Assembly: GCA_026119935.1 (NCBI GenBank)
Contig: JALRMH010000049.1
Coordinates: forward strand, 62,001 to 126,000
Source: Endothia cerciana
Lineage: Eukaryota > Ascomycota > Sordariomycetes > Diaporthales > Cryphonectriaceae
Direction: 5' to 3'
Length of the DNA stretch: 64,000 nt
The position numbers were made by a program, and so were the translations under genes. The notes beneath the pieces are model-generated. The model was not told where the DNA came from. It worked only from the letters and a program-made list of their open reading frames with translations, and searched no databases. Shown one piece after another: positions 25,226 through 36,144 of the stretch (the first letter of the stretch is position 1; every line of letters starts with the position of its first letter).

Positions 25226-26834
25226 GATGTCGTTTACATTGACGGTGGCCAATTTTCATATCCAGATGATAATAGTGTAGTAGAGTATGACTACTGTAAG
25301 TTCGGGGACTGATCCGCCTCATTCGCAGGACTATCCCATGAAGTGCTTCGGCTGACCACATCCAGCTTCCACCCTGCTGTCCATCGATCTGTCCTCAGAC
25401 TGGACCAACGACACACTCACCGTAGGGTCAATTCACAAGCCCCCCGGGGTTCCGGATCTTGTAAGAGGAGGCCTGTGAGCCGACTCAACGGACAAACTAC
25501 TCTACAGTGATTTTGTTGGCGATACATCGACTGAATTCGACACGGAGATTGAGTCTGATCAGCCGCAGGGTCTTTGATCTTTCTCACCGAGCGAAGGCAC
25601 CTGGACCAATCTGAACGACAGCACATCATCCTTCTTCATAACCGACACGAGGCCGTTCGCAGGCTCCAGTGCCTTCGGAGGCGGAGCAGGCTACTGGCAA
25701 GGAGGTGAGGAAGGGCGCTCTTGGCGCATCCCGGCATCATGTTCAGCTCTCAGCTGACATTTCCTAGGCTTTATCCACGACTACGGCAAAAAAAACAACG
25801 GCATATGACCTTCTGAAAAACCACGACTTCGACAGCAAGACTTTGACAAACTCGACCCTCTTAGGAGTCTTGTCAGACTGGATGAGGTAGAAGGGTTGCA
25901 TGCTTTATGTCCCCAACTTCGGCACCAAGGGACTCACCGTCTCGCTCGGCGGCATGAACGACACGGGGGCCTTGTACTCGATGAGCACCATCGAGATATA
26001 CGATCCGAACGAGCAGTTGTGGTACTCCCAGGACCACCTCGGGAGACGCGCTGGACGGGCGAATAGAGTTCTGCCTCACCGATGCCGCGTCGACGATCGA
26101 CGAATCGGACCTACGATGTCTTGGTGTACGCCGGGTGGAACAACGTCGACACCTCGATGGGGTATGACGAGGTGTGTTCCTCCTGTCGCTGCCCTCGTTC
26201 CAATGGTTCAAGGCGGACTATGCCTCCGAATATCCTCGTCACTCCCCGATGTGTGAGCATGTTGGCGCGGACAGGTTCTCACGATCGGGGGCGTCGACAC
26301 GTTGGAGGTCGGCACGAGCCTCGGTTATGAGGGTTCGTTCAGCACGCAAGATCAGTTCAAGCAAGGGCTTGCCATCTTTGATATGAGCACCATGGCCTTT
26401 GCGTCCTCATATACGGCAAATCGACCAGAGTATACTATGTCTGAGGCGATCCAGTAATATTATTACGACACGAAGTGAGTAGACTCTAAAATGGGCCGGA
26501 GCGATACGTGCGCTGACGGGGTACCCAGTGAACGAGACGCCGACTTTTCCTCGACCGGCCTCGTATTCTTCTACATCAGGCGGGAAAGACGCGTCCGAAG
26601 CATCGAAGCACCGAAGCTGTCGCCGACTAGCCTAGCGACGGGGCTCCGATGCACAACTACAACAACGCTAAGGATGCGAATCAATTATACACGGATGTGC
26701 CGCATGACAAGGAGCATACGCCTGAGGTGCAGGCCGTGAGGCAGGAGGCCTATGATACCTCTATATTCGAGGCCCCTCATACCAACATCGTCGAAGCACC
26801 TAGCGCGCACGAGACGGCGTATGAGTTGGCATGA
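25226..26834 (+). pseudogene. Kelch-repeat protein, decayed
   Basis: Pieces in several frames rebuild a fungal Kelch beta-propeller protein of the surface or secreted type. In order they are: VLDDVVYIDGGQFSYP, STLLSIDLSSDWTNDTL, EGTWTNLNDST with SSAFGGGAGYWQGG, DFDSKTLTNSTLLGVLSD, MLYVPNFGTKGLTVSLGG, IEIYDPNEQLWYSQ, YDVLVYAGWNN, VFLLSLPSFQWFKADY, LTIGGVDTLEVG and LAIFDMSTMAF. The C-terminal tail (KDANQLYTDVPHDKEHT to AYELA) is open to TGA. Lesions include a frame slip at the A8 run near 25790, TAG after WMR near 25890, frame changes near 26035, 26095, 26170 and 26270, and TAA near 26456. The membrane segment usual before the tail seems to be missing. Two normal-looking introns remain (after about 25288, and about 25704-25767). 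Confidence 0.85.
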
Positions 26835-28353
26835 ACTCCTATGGGCAACCGTCACTGAATGGTGGAAGGCAGGCATAGGCATGATACTGTAATCCTACTG
26901 TCATCAGTTGGTTGTAACTTGTAAGCCATCTTTAGACGGATAATTTTCAATTAGGTTGAGCAAGCGAAATGCAACCCCAAATTCTGAAAGCCCTCTTGAG
27001 CAATACGTCCTCTCTCACTGCCAGCTGTGACCGCCCCTTCTCGTCACTATCTTCAGTAGGGTTTGGGAAGGCGTGCTGAACATCGGTCTTCTTACTACTA
27101 ATCTCACACGCTGCTTCGCACTTTCTCATCGAGCCTCGCGTGGGGTTCTCCCTGCTCTTGAATATAAAATAGTGTGATTGTTGCTTGATTTGTATCAGTC
27201 TATTTAAAGGTCTCAAAGAGCTTCTATTTATGGTTAAAGACCTTCGGAAGTCCATCGGGTTCAGGCCCTTGAGGACCTCTGAAGAGGTCCGTATATCGGA
27301 CCTGGTGATATCGTCCTCATGTTGAGGACCTGAAGATCCGTGGGTCCACTGTTTCCTTGATATGGCCTTACGATCAACACCTGGCCGTCCTCACCAGTTC
27401 TCCATCCGTCCCATCCAATGCCTTCCCAGCCTCCGGATAGATCATCTTCAACGCAACCTTCAACTGGGAAACACATAACAGCTCCTCGCCTCCCCCAATG
27501 TCTCCACCAAGTCTCCGCCCACAATCTCGACCCCCAAACCCCTAGCCTGGCTTGGTCGCGTTTGTGTTGTCGTGGTCAATGCTGGGTTTGGGGACACGCC
27601 GGAAGCCAGGTTGCATGAATCGCCAGAGGATTTCCTCGACACCGTCGAGTGAGCTGACCGATGGGGCCGCTCTATGTTTCCTGCCAAGCGGTGCCGTGTT
27701 TACGAGTGGGTGATTGTGTAAGGGAAGCATTCTTAAGCAGGAGCCAGTCTCGTGAGAATGGGCAGAAAGTGGTCAGAAAGTCGGTCACATTCGCGTTTGT
27801 GCGTCGGAACCGAGATACGGAAACGACCTGGCTGAGCGCGTATGATCTAATGCGGACACTGATATGAACTTGTTCGATCTCGAAACACAAAGCAAGTTTT
27901 GTGGGCTGTTTATTCGAATATTCAATCGTCGAACCAGCCATTCCGGTTCCACATGGAATTCCAGTGCCTCAAACGCCTCAAACCATTGTGCAGGCATGAA
28001 AATGATAGCGGACATCGCATACCCTGTCAAATTCATGTTCTACTACTTGGCGACCTCAGTGACGCCGGTATGTGATTTGGGGAGAGCATCACCGCTCCAG
28101 CCAAGGAGACTAGACTATACGGTGGCCCCAAGCAGAATCCTGGAATAAATGACAATTGAACAAGGATTCCCCAGTTTTGATGATTGGAACCCAAAGGACC
28201 CAGCAAACCTATCGAGCCGCCTAAAACCGCCACGCCAAGAACGCCCCTGAGGATATCTCTCAAGCCAGAAGATGCGAAGAGAAAGATGCTGCAGCTCATA
28301 CAACTTTTCCCACAGCCAGTAGAACGCCATCACCCAGGGATCTGGAAACTAAA
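26835..28353. other. Spacer before NOP58, nothing firm
   Basis: Only short frames (up to 102 codons) on both strands. A small perfect inverted repeat (8-bp arms GGACCTCT/AGAGGTCC, 2-base loop) lies near 27273-27290. A minus-strand fragment at about 27460-27560 reading LGVEIVGGDLVETLGEA recalls NmrA/SDR proteins, but nothing around it continues the family. Confidence 0.4.
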
Positions 28354-30579
28354 TTATGCGTCTGCCTTGCTCTTCTTCTTCTTCGGCTTCTCTTCTCCAT
28401 CCTCTCCACGCTTGCGCTTGCCGCCGGCTTCCTTCTCTTCGGCCTTCTTCAACTTCTTGAGCTCCTTCTTGGAGAGGACCTTCGGTGTGCCGTCTTCTGC
28501 GAGCTCAACGTCGCCGCGCTCGTACTTGCGCTTGAACTTGGATACGGAGATGCCGGCGGCCTCGGCATACTTTTCGTAGTCGGCTTCGGCCAGCTTCTTG
28601 GGTGTGGTGGCTGGAGTAGATATCTTAGCAGGTGTTTCAAGGCCAGCAGCACGGGCAGCACGGCGTGAGTTCTGTGCCAGCTTCGCACGACGCCGCTCCT
28701 CACGGTCGATGCGTCGCTGCAACTGCTCCCTGCGCGCCTTTCTTGCCTCGGCCCGCTCAGATGCAAGCGCAAGGTTTCGCTGGTGAAGCTCCTTCTTGCG
28801 AGCGATCTTGGCCTCTCGGGTCGCGCCCTCGGTGGAGGAGTGCCATTGCCCCTTGGGGGACGGAGGAAGATCCTCCGAATCATCGGAAACAGAGGACAAA
28901 GTTGGAGAGCTGGGTACTGTACCTGTGCCGTTGGTGCCATTTTGGGTTGGCGCTTCAGCCATCTCCTTGTCGTCGACCTCCTGGATGAGGGGCTTCTCCT
29001 TCTTGGGCTTCTTGTCCTTCTTCTCCTTCTTCTCCTTCTTGGGTGCGGGCTCGGCCGCCGCAGGCTCATCTCCTGCCAGACCATCGGCATCGATGTTGTA
29101 TTTTCTGGCCTCCTTGATATCGAACTTGGAGGGAGCAGCCACTGCCTGACCGTTGGGACCCACTGCGATGCCCTTGGGAACCAGTGGCCTACCCTCGAGC
29201 CGGCGTAAGTTGTTCTCGATCTTTGAACGGGCAGAAACACCGAGTGCCGCCCGCTCCTCCTCGTCAGCCTCCTCGCCGTCCTCATTCACCCACTCACTCA
29301 GAGCATCGGCGCGGACACCAAGAGCGGTCTTGGCAGCCAGCTGACGAGCGATCTTCCCCTTGTTCTTGCCAGTTGCCTGCCCGACCAGGGAAGAATGGTA
29401 GATGAGACCGTACTTGGGGGTGGCATGCTTTGTCTTGAGCGCACGGAAGAGTGCCTTCTCGGCGCCAAGGATCTGGATGGTGGAACCAGGGTTCTTCGCC
29501 AAGCTCATCAGGGAACCAGCATGGGCGATGAGGCGTGCGCCAACAAGTGTGCCGACGAGCTCTGTCAGGTTGGGAGCAATGGCCTTCATTCTAGACTCGA
29601 GGTAGCTAGACAGCTGCTGACGGACCTCGGTGTACCGCACGACGTGATCAGCCAGCATGCTGATGTTTGCCAGATCCTCCTCACTAATCTCGGTACCCAT
29701 GCTGACTTCCGCGGCAGCCTTGACAGCAGTCTCAATCTCCTCAGGCAATATGTCTGACAGGTCGGTCTTGGATGTGTTTGTGCGCAGACCGACAGCAAGG
29801 ATGACTCGCGCATAGGCAAGGTTGTCATTCAGGATCTTGCCCAGCTCCGGGAAGTGCCAACCATACCACTCCTTCACCCTCATGGCATAAGTGTTCAACT
29901 CCTTGTCCAGATCATCCAACAAAGAGATGGCCTGAACAATCATGACGTCGACCTTGTCGGGCGAGAATCGCAGCTTATGGCGGGACAGGGAGTGGGACAG
30001 ACCCAGGGCTAGAGACCGAAGGTTCTCGGACTGCAGGCCAGGGATGAGGTCGGTAAGATGGGCTCGGATGTTGCGGTAGAGTTCGGTGGTGGAGGAGTCT
30101 GCAACAGGAGTGATGTTGAACTGTGGGAGCTTGTTTATGGCACTGCCAAGCTTTGCGTCGGACACAGCGAGTGAAATCTTCTTCTCGTCCTTGATAGACT
30201 CGAGCAGCTGGGTTAACATCGGCGTGACCTTGCCCTCGACGAGACCAGCCACTTCCTCAAGACCCTTCGCTGCGCTGTCCCATTTTACGATCTCCTTGAG
30301 CTTGAGCCTGTGGTACAATTAGATCATCTGTTGCATTGGGTTAAATGTGCTTTGGATTGAATGGGGCCAACATACTCATTGTTGATCTTATCAGCAGTTT
30401 GGAGACGAGAGTGCAGGTCATCATCGTCGAGTAGCTTCTTATCCTTGGCTTTGAACAGGGCATAGCTGTATATGCTGTCAGTGATCGAAAATCTTCAAGT
30501 TTTTGGGGTCGGCTCGAAGTTGGCAGCGTTGTAATTCAACTTACCCCACACTCGTCTCGGAGAGGACGAAAAGAGGCAT
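28354..30579 (-). CDS. nop58: NOP58, core protein of box C/D snoRNPs
   Basis: Nop58 is a nucleolar core protein of the box C/D small nucleolar RNPs that guide rRNA 2'-O-methylation and pre-rRNA cleavage, working with Nop56, Snu13 and fibrillarin. Three exons (30579-30545, 30465-30376, 30307-28354) total 2079 nt, coding 692 residues. The start [20 protein letters not shown] is family-typical. The NOP5 N-terminal domain, coiled coil ([20 protein letters not shown]) and Nop domain ([30 protein letters not shown], around residues 320-355) are intact. The tail after about residue 415 is unusually long: Lys/Glu clusters, then a Ser-rich segment, then an Arg-rich coiled stretch and a second basic end. 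Yeast Nop58 is 511 residues. The gene is divergent from VMA6, 418 bp away. Confidence 0.96.
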
Positions 30580-30997
30580 CTTCAATGACGTGACGTGTCG
30601 CTGGCGCTGTGTTCCTTGGGAAGGTCCTCCTGGTGGTGTGGGAAAGGCGCGCAGCGGCGTGTTGACGGAATTTTGTGGTGTTGGGGGGGGAAGTCATAAT
30701 GGGTGGCAGAAATATTGCAGGCCGAAATTTTTTGAAGCTGCTTGCCGGCCCCAGACAGATGTGGGGCTGCGTGCAATCGATATCAGCACACTAAGCCTAA
30801 ATGGCGCCTTGGACATCTTGCGCTTACCAGCCAATCATGAACAACCAGGATCGCTAGGGCGGCTATCGTCAGCAGTGCATCCTTCAGGGGACAGTCGTCA
30901 CTGTTCTGGACCTTGTGCTTTACAGTCTCGAGACACCTCCATCCATCACCCACAAAGCAAGCTCTCAGCATCGCCAACGAGCTTTGCCAGCGTCAAA
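30580..30997. promoter_or_regulatory. Shared promoter of NOP58 and VMA6
   Basis: The two start codons face away from each other across 418 bp, so both promoters must lie here. A G8 run and no obvious TATA box are seen. Specific factor sites cannot be named from sequence alone. Confidence 0.6.
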
Positions 30998-32264
30998 ATG
31001 GAAGGTCTGCTCTTCAATGTCAACAATGGGTATGGCATCTTGGTGTTCGGATGATGTAGGATCTGCTGCGGCTGACTGAGAATGTAGCTACATCGAGGGC
31101 ATTGTGCGAGGATACCGGAATGGCCTCCTCACCAATGCTAATTATAGTAACATGACCCAGTGCGAGACAATAGATGGTCAGTCCACCTTCTGCCTCCATC
31201 AACTACCTGGAATGCATCTACTGACAACATCTCAGACCTCAAGCTGCAGCTTGGCCCGGCCTACGGTGATTTCCTCGCCTCCCTCCCCCCCAATCCCTCC
31301 ACCTCCAGCCTCGCGGCCAAGACCACCGACAAGCTCGTCTCAGAGTTCCGGTATGTCCGCGCGAACGCAACAGGGACTCTCGCCAAGTTCATGGACTACC
31401 TGACGTATGGCTACATGATCGACAACGTCGCCCTCCTGATCACCGGCACACTGCACGAGAGGGACACGAGGGAACTGTTGGACAGATGCCATCCTCTGGG
31501 CTGGTTCGAGACCATGCCGGTGCTCTGCGTCGCTACGAACATCGAGGAGCTCTACAACAGCGTGCTTATTGAGACGCCCCTGGCTCCCTTCTTCAAGGGC
31601 AGTCTGAGCCACCAAGACCTGGACGAGCTCAACATCGAGATCGTCCGAAACACCCTCTACAAGAACTACCTCGAGGAGTTCCACAACTTCGTCAACACGC
31701 ATCCCGACATGTCCGGCACGCCAACTGCCGAGGTGATGTCCGAGATTCTCGAGTTTGAGGCTGACCGGAGAGCTATCAACATCACGCTCAACTCCTTCGG
31801 TACCGAGCTGTCTAAGCAAGACCGTAAGAAGCTCTACCCCAACTTCGGCCGGCTCTACCCCGAGGGCACGCTGGTGCTGTCCCGCGCCGATGACTTTGAG
31901 GGTGTGAGGCTGGCAGTCGATGGCATCCAGGACTACAAGACCTTCTTCGACGCGGCTGGTCTCGGCGGCGGGCCCGCTGGCCCTGGCAACATGGCAGGCG
32001 GTTCTGGCTCCGAGGGCCGGAGTCTGGAAGACATGTTCTACCAGAAGGAGATGGAGATCTCCAAGGAGGCTTTCACTAGGCAGTTCACTTTTGCTATTGT
32101 GTACGCGTGGGTGAAACTCAGAGAGCAGGTATGTTCAAATGCAGCACCGTCATGGCGGCGTTCAGCTAACCTCAGCACAGGAAATCCGGAACATCACATG
32201 GATTGCCGAGTGCATAGCACAGAACCAGAAGGAGCGTATCGGCAACTACATTAGTGTGTTCTGA
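30998..32264 (+). CDS. vma6: V-type proton ATPase subunit d
   Basis: Subunit d is the central-stalk adaptor that links the rotor of the V1 part to the membrane c-ring in the vacuolar proton pump. Four exons (30998-31029, 31088-31176, 31236-32128, 32181-32264) sum to 1098 nt, coding 365 residues, close to the family length (yeast Vma6, 345). The junctions rebuild MEGLLFNVNNGYIEGIVRGYRNGLL, NMTQCETIDDLKLQLGPAYGDF and [21 protein letters not shown], all signature blocks. The ending RIGNYISVF is the usual end of the family, which supports the last exon. A short Gly-rich insert (around LGGGPAGPGNMAGGSGSEG) is common in filamentous fungi. No lesions. Confidence 0.97.
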
Positions 32265-32477
32265 AGGAAAGCGTTCTGGTTTCCTCTTCCCGTGTAGAGT
32301 ATGGGGCAGTGTGGAGCTGTGTTTGATTTTATGAGGGCATACCATGGCAGGCGCACGAGGGTTTAGCAGGTCTAATTTGCATGAAGAAGGCAGCCAGTCG
32401 TGGCTGTATTGTACAAGAGATTCACACGCCTCTCCATCGATTGTGCATGTACTTGCGCCGATTGTGGCATATATCTT

Positions 32478-33518
32478 TTACCGAACCACTATCTCACCCT
32501 TCCAGGTGGCCGGCGACAAGCCCAGCATCTCAATCAGATGCTCCCACCGTCCGCTGCCCCTTTCCTTCCTCTCCATATACTTCAACAACTTCTGCCTTCT
32601 GTGCAAAAGCAACCTCAGATTCTTCTTGTTATGCTTGTCCTTGTTCCCCTTTGGCCCCGCCAGCATCTTGCTTAACGACCGTATCTTGACCGTCAAGATC
32701 GCTATCTGCACCTCGCTGCTGCCTGTGTCAGGACCACCCCGTATCTTCTCGAATCTCTCCTGACCGTACGCAAGTGCCTTCTGACGCACAGTGCTGTCTG
32801 TGTTGTGCCGCCCGAATGTCTCCACGATGCGCCTCGTATTCGCGTGCCGCCTATCCCTACTACTCCCGTTCTTGAGCGCCGTGATCCTCCTCAGGGCCTC
32901 GACAGCCTTCTGGTGCCTCGCCTCATGAGCCTTCGGATCCGCATTCATCTCCGCCAGCTCGGGATCCAACGCCGCCGTACCGGAGATCCCCGGGACGGGC
33001 TTGGTCAGCTGGTACGACTCCTTGATGGCCTCGTCGAGCTCGGCCTGCGATAGTTGGTAGTTGAGGATGTGTCTCGAGGTGGGGAGCTCGTGGGGCTCCT
33101 CGAGCGGGTTGCCGTCTTCGTCGCGCCTCACTTCGGACTCGGGCGACTGGCCACCGCTGTCGAGAGACTCGATGAAGGGTGTCACGATGCCCTGGACGGG
33201 GTCGCCCCACGATACCGCGCGCTGCTCGGCCAGCTCGGCGCGCCGTTGGAGGTTGGCGTTGCGGCGGTTCTGGGCGAGCTGCCAGCGGTATGGGTCGAGT
33301 TTCATCTGCCGGAGCTTGTCTCTTTCCCGCTGGGTGAGGGTGGCCCTTTGGATGAGAGGCTGGAGGGCGGGCGCTGCAGGTATGGTTGAGGGTGCTGGCC
33401 GCAGACATACTGCGACGGTCGTCAGTACCTGGATTATGAACAAACAAGCCTGGAGAGGTCAGGGCTGCGTACATGTCATGCTCTTCAGCCCTCGAGGGCC
33501 TGATACTCTAGGCGGCAT
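32478..33518 (-). CDS. Mitochondrial small-subunit ribosomal protein uS15m
   Basis: This is a mitochondrial ribosomal protein of the S15 family (yeast Mrps28). Two exons (33518-33473 and 33409-32478) total 978 nt, coding 325 residues. The first exon starts MPPRVSGPRGLKSM, and the junction reads into TLCLRPAPSTIPAAPAL; Arg-rich and acid-poor, it suits a mitochondrial presequence. The S15 fold is at the C-terminus: DTGSSEVQIAILTVKIRSL followed by KDKHNKKNLRLLLHRRQKLLKYM match the RNA-binding helices of bacterial S15. The long N-terminal extension is normal for fungal mitochondrial forms. The alternative start inside the intron (MFIIQVL) would lack the presequence, so I prefer the two-exon form. 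Confidence 0.93.
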
Positions 33519-34000
33519 GGTGGGCTGGCCGTCATGCGTTGCTCGACAGACAACTTCCTCCGCGCCCGGCTGTCTTCTGATCGCGGCTGCTGTTGCTATC
33601 AAAATTTCCCTAGGCGCGGCTGCTTGACGTCTGCAGATGGGGCTCTCGTTTGGGTTAAGCGCCGTTTGAGGTCGGCTGCTGAGTTTCCCCAGTTCCGTTT
33701 GAGAACGAAGTGTCGCAAGCTGGCCTGTGCAAGCTGTTTCAGCAGACATACATGGCGCACGGTGCCTAGCGCAGTTTTCCACTCTGGATTTTCAGCAGGC
33801 GGTAGGGTGGTAGGGTCTTGGTGGGGCCACAGCTAGAGCCTCCCAATCGAAGCCCACACTTTTTTTTCTCGCGGTTGCAGCAAATCCCATCCGACCTCAG
33901 CATCAACCTCCAGTTCGCAACCTTCGCGCAACAACAACCCACTGCCAACACTTGGATTGCGATTTCTGTCTCGACAATCACCCTCAGACAACTCGCAACC
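33519..34000. promoter_or_regulatory. Divergent promoter of uS15m and RPS0
   Basis: This 482-bp region lies between two ribosomal-protein genes read outward. Two TAGGGT hexamers lie 8 bp apart at 33803-33808 and 33811-33816 on the RPS0 side. Repeated TAGGG-type sites are found in several fungal ribosomal-protein promoters, so they are candidate elements (inference). A T-rich and C-rich leader precedes the RPS0 start. Confidence 0.5.
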
Positions 34001-35105
34001 ATGGCTCCCGCGAACCTGCCCAGCGTCTTTGACGCCACCAGCCAGGACATCGAGATGCTCCTGGCGGCCCAGGCTCACCTGGGTTCCAAGAACCTTCAGG
34101 TTCACATGAACCCCTACCTGTGGAAGACCCGGTATGCTTTGGCGATGCCTCCAGTCTCTAACCTCCTCTGCAGTGATCGCGCAGTGCTAACAACCCCATC
34201 TCCAGTCCTGACGGTGTCAACATCATCAACGTTGGCAAGACCTGGTAAGCTGCCCCAATCGCCAATCGCGACTTCGATCACGAGAAATGCGACAGGCGCG
34301 TCACGAAGAAAACCACGAACAGGACATCTGACTTTGGTCCACCGTACAGGGAAAAGATTGTCCTTGCCGCCCGCATCATCGCTGCCGTCGACAACCCCTC
34401 CGACGTCTGTGTCATCTCTGCCCGTCCCTATGGTCAGCGTGCCGTCCTCAAGTTCGCCGCCCACACCGGCGCCCAGGCCATCGCCGGTCGCTTCACCCCG
34501 GGTTCTTTCACCAACTACATCACCCGCTCGTTCAAGGAGCCCCGTCTGATCGTCGTCACCGACCCCCGCACCGATGCCCAGGCCATCAAGGAGGCGTCCT
34601 ACGTCAACATCCCGGTCATCGCCCTGTGCGACACCGACTCCCCCACCGAGTACGTCGACGTTGCCATCCCCACCAACAACAAGGGTCGCCACGCCATCGG
34701 CACCATCTGGTGGATGCTGGCCCGTGAGGTCCTCCGTCTGCGTGGCACCATCTACAACCGCGAGACCCCCTGGGACGTCATGGTCGATCTTTACTTCTGT
34801 ATGTTTCACCCAGCGCCAGACATGTTCATTGCTGGAAATGCTGACAAACTCGTTTCGCAGACCGCGATCCCGAGGCTGAGGCTGAGGAGAAGGTTGAGGA
34901 GGAGAAGCTCGTCGAGGCCGAGCCTGAGCCTGTCGCCGACACCTGGGGCGCCGCGACCGGTGGCTTCGAGGCTGCCCCCACTGGAGAATGGGGTGCTGCC
35001 GAGGCCAGTGCTCCAGCCGGTGAGTGGGCCGCCGCCGAGGGTGCTGCTCCTGCTGCCACGGCGGAGTGGGGCGCTGAGGCGACTGCTGCTGCTCCCCAGT
35101 GGTAA
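34001..35105 (+). CDS. rps0: 40S ribosomal protein S0 (uS2)
   Basis: This cytosolic small-subunit protein is needed for 20S pre-rRNA maturation and 40S assembly. Four exons (34001-34131, 34206-34244, 34350-34798, 34861-35105) sum to 864 nt, coding 287 residues. Junctions rebuild [20 protein letters not shown] and [17 protein letters not shown], the most conserved block of uS2. [20 protein letters not shown] and the [21 protein letters not shown] region are intact. The tail is acidic and alternates Glu/Ala with repeats of EWGAAE-like units ending AAAPQW, as in fungal and animal orthologues. Intron-rich 5' structure is usual for fungal ribosomal-protein genes. No snoRNA box C/D pair was seen in the introns. 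Confidence 0.98.
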
Positions 35106-36144
35106 GACAATGGTGCTCCAAAGCAAGAGGGCCAGGACTTGGGTGGGAGTGGCTTGGCATGGTGTGTGTGCCGAGATCCATACGAGAGCGAAAGTCGACC
35201 CATTCCTGCACCATTATGGGAAAGAAGCCCGGGATAGGACTCCGTGTCCTGTCAGGGAGAAAGCCCGGTGTGTTTGGGTTTCAAGGGTGGACGTAACAGT
35301 TACCCTGCTCTTGCTCACGAAGGTAATTGGCTCTGGTCCTTGCGAAGCCAGATAGGTTCTAGACAAATGGTGATGGTGGAAGAAAGAAAAAAAAGGCAGA
35401 AACGAGTTACTGGCTCTCTAACAACTGTTCGTCTTGGTCACTGCTAGGCTCATACCCTGCTATTTTCCCGGGTCGTAAGGCTGACCAGGGCCCCCTCTGC
35501 TCTTCGGGCATCCGATCACCTGCCACAATCCGTGACTACTCCCGTATTGCTCTATCAACTGCGCCTCTGGCTTTTTATTCTTCTCGTTATTATTATCATT
35601 TAGAAGAAAGCCGCCCTGGGTGGGGGGGATGGAAGCGGAGGCGGAAGGCGGCAAGTAAACGTGCCTATTTGGGCCACGCCAATGACGCGTCTCACGCCGA
35701 GTATCTATCTTTCGTCCCCTGGATATCCTGCTTATTTCCGATTCGCCGATTTGTTCTTCATCTCGGTCTGAAAATGGCTGCCTATTGAATCCTACGATCC
35801 ACTGAGAAATCAGTATCCTGGCGAGGCCGACTAGTCAGCTTATTCGGTGTTGAGGGCTGAAGCCCAGAGAGAGATTCTATTCGGACGTGGGGGGTAATGG
35901 CATCTATACTTGCTGATTATTGCTGGATGTAGCTCGCCGGTTGATGCCAACGCCGGACCCGGATGTTGTGGCTTGCTCGGCGAGCCAAAGTCGTCTTGCC
36001 GATCCGCGCCGGAAAGAATACCAAATGAAGCGGCAAATGTTCGCCATATAAGAAAGCCCAACCCTCGTGGTCATCTCTGAACACCTGAGAGCTATGCATC
36101 ACTTTCTAATTCCTGTTTGATTCGATTCAGTGCTATATCACAAG
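35106..36144. other. Spacer downstream of RPS0
   Basis: This holds the 3' flank of RPS0 and the promoter of the beta-lactamase-like gene. Frames are under 75 codons. Nothing else was recognised. Confidence 0.5.

Noticed and set aside
27378..27396. 13-bp match to the inner edge of the transposon end (GGCCGTCCTCACC)
   Set aside because: No partner repeat, no TA duplication and no transposase remnant; probably chance.
27460..27687. NmrA/SDR-like string LGVEIVGGDLVETLGEA
   Set aside because: No nucleotide-binding glycine motif upstream and no continuation of the fold in any frame.
34114..35214. 366-codon minus-strand open frame
   Set aside because: Antisense to RPS0 across its introns, with repetitive Arg/Gly/Asp composition and no motif.
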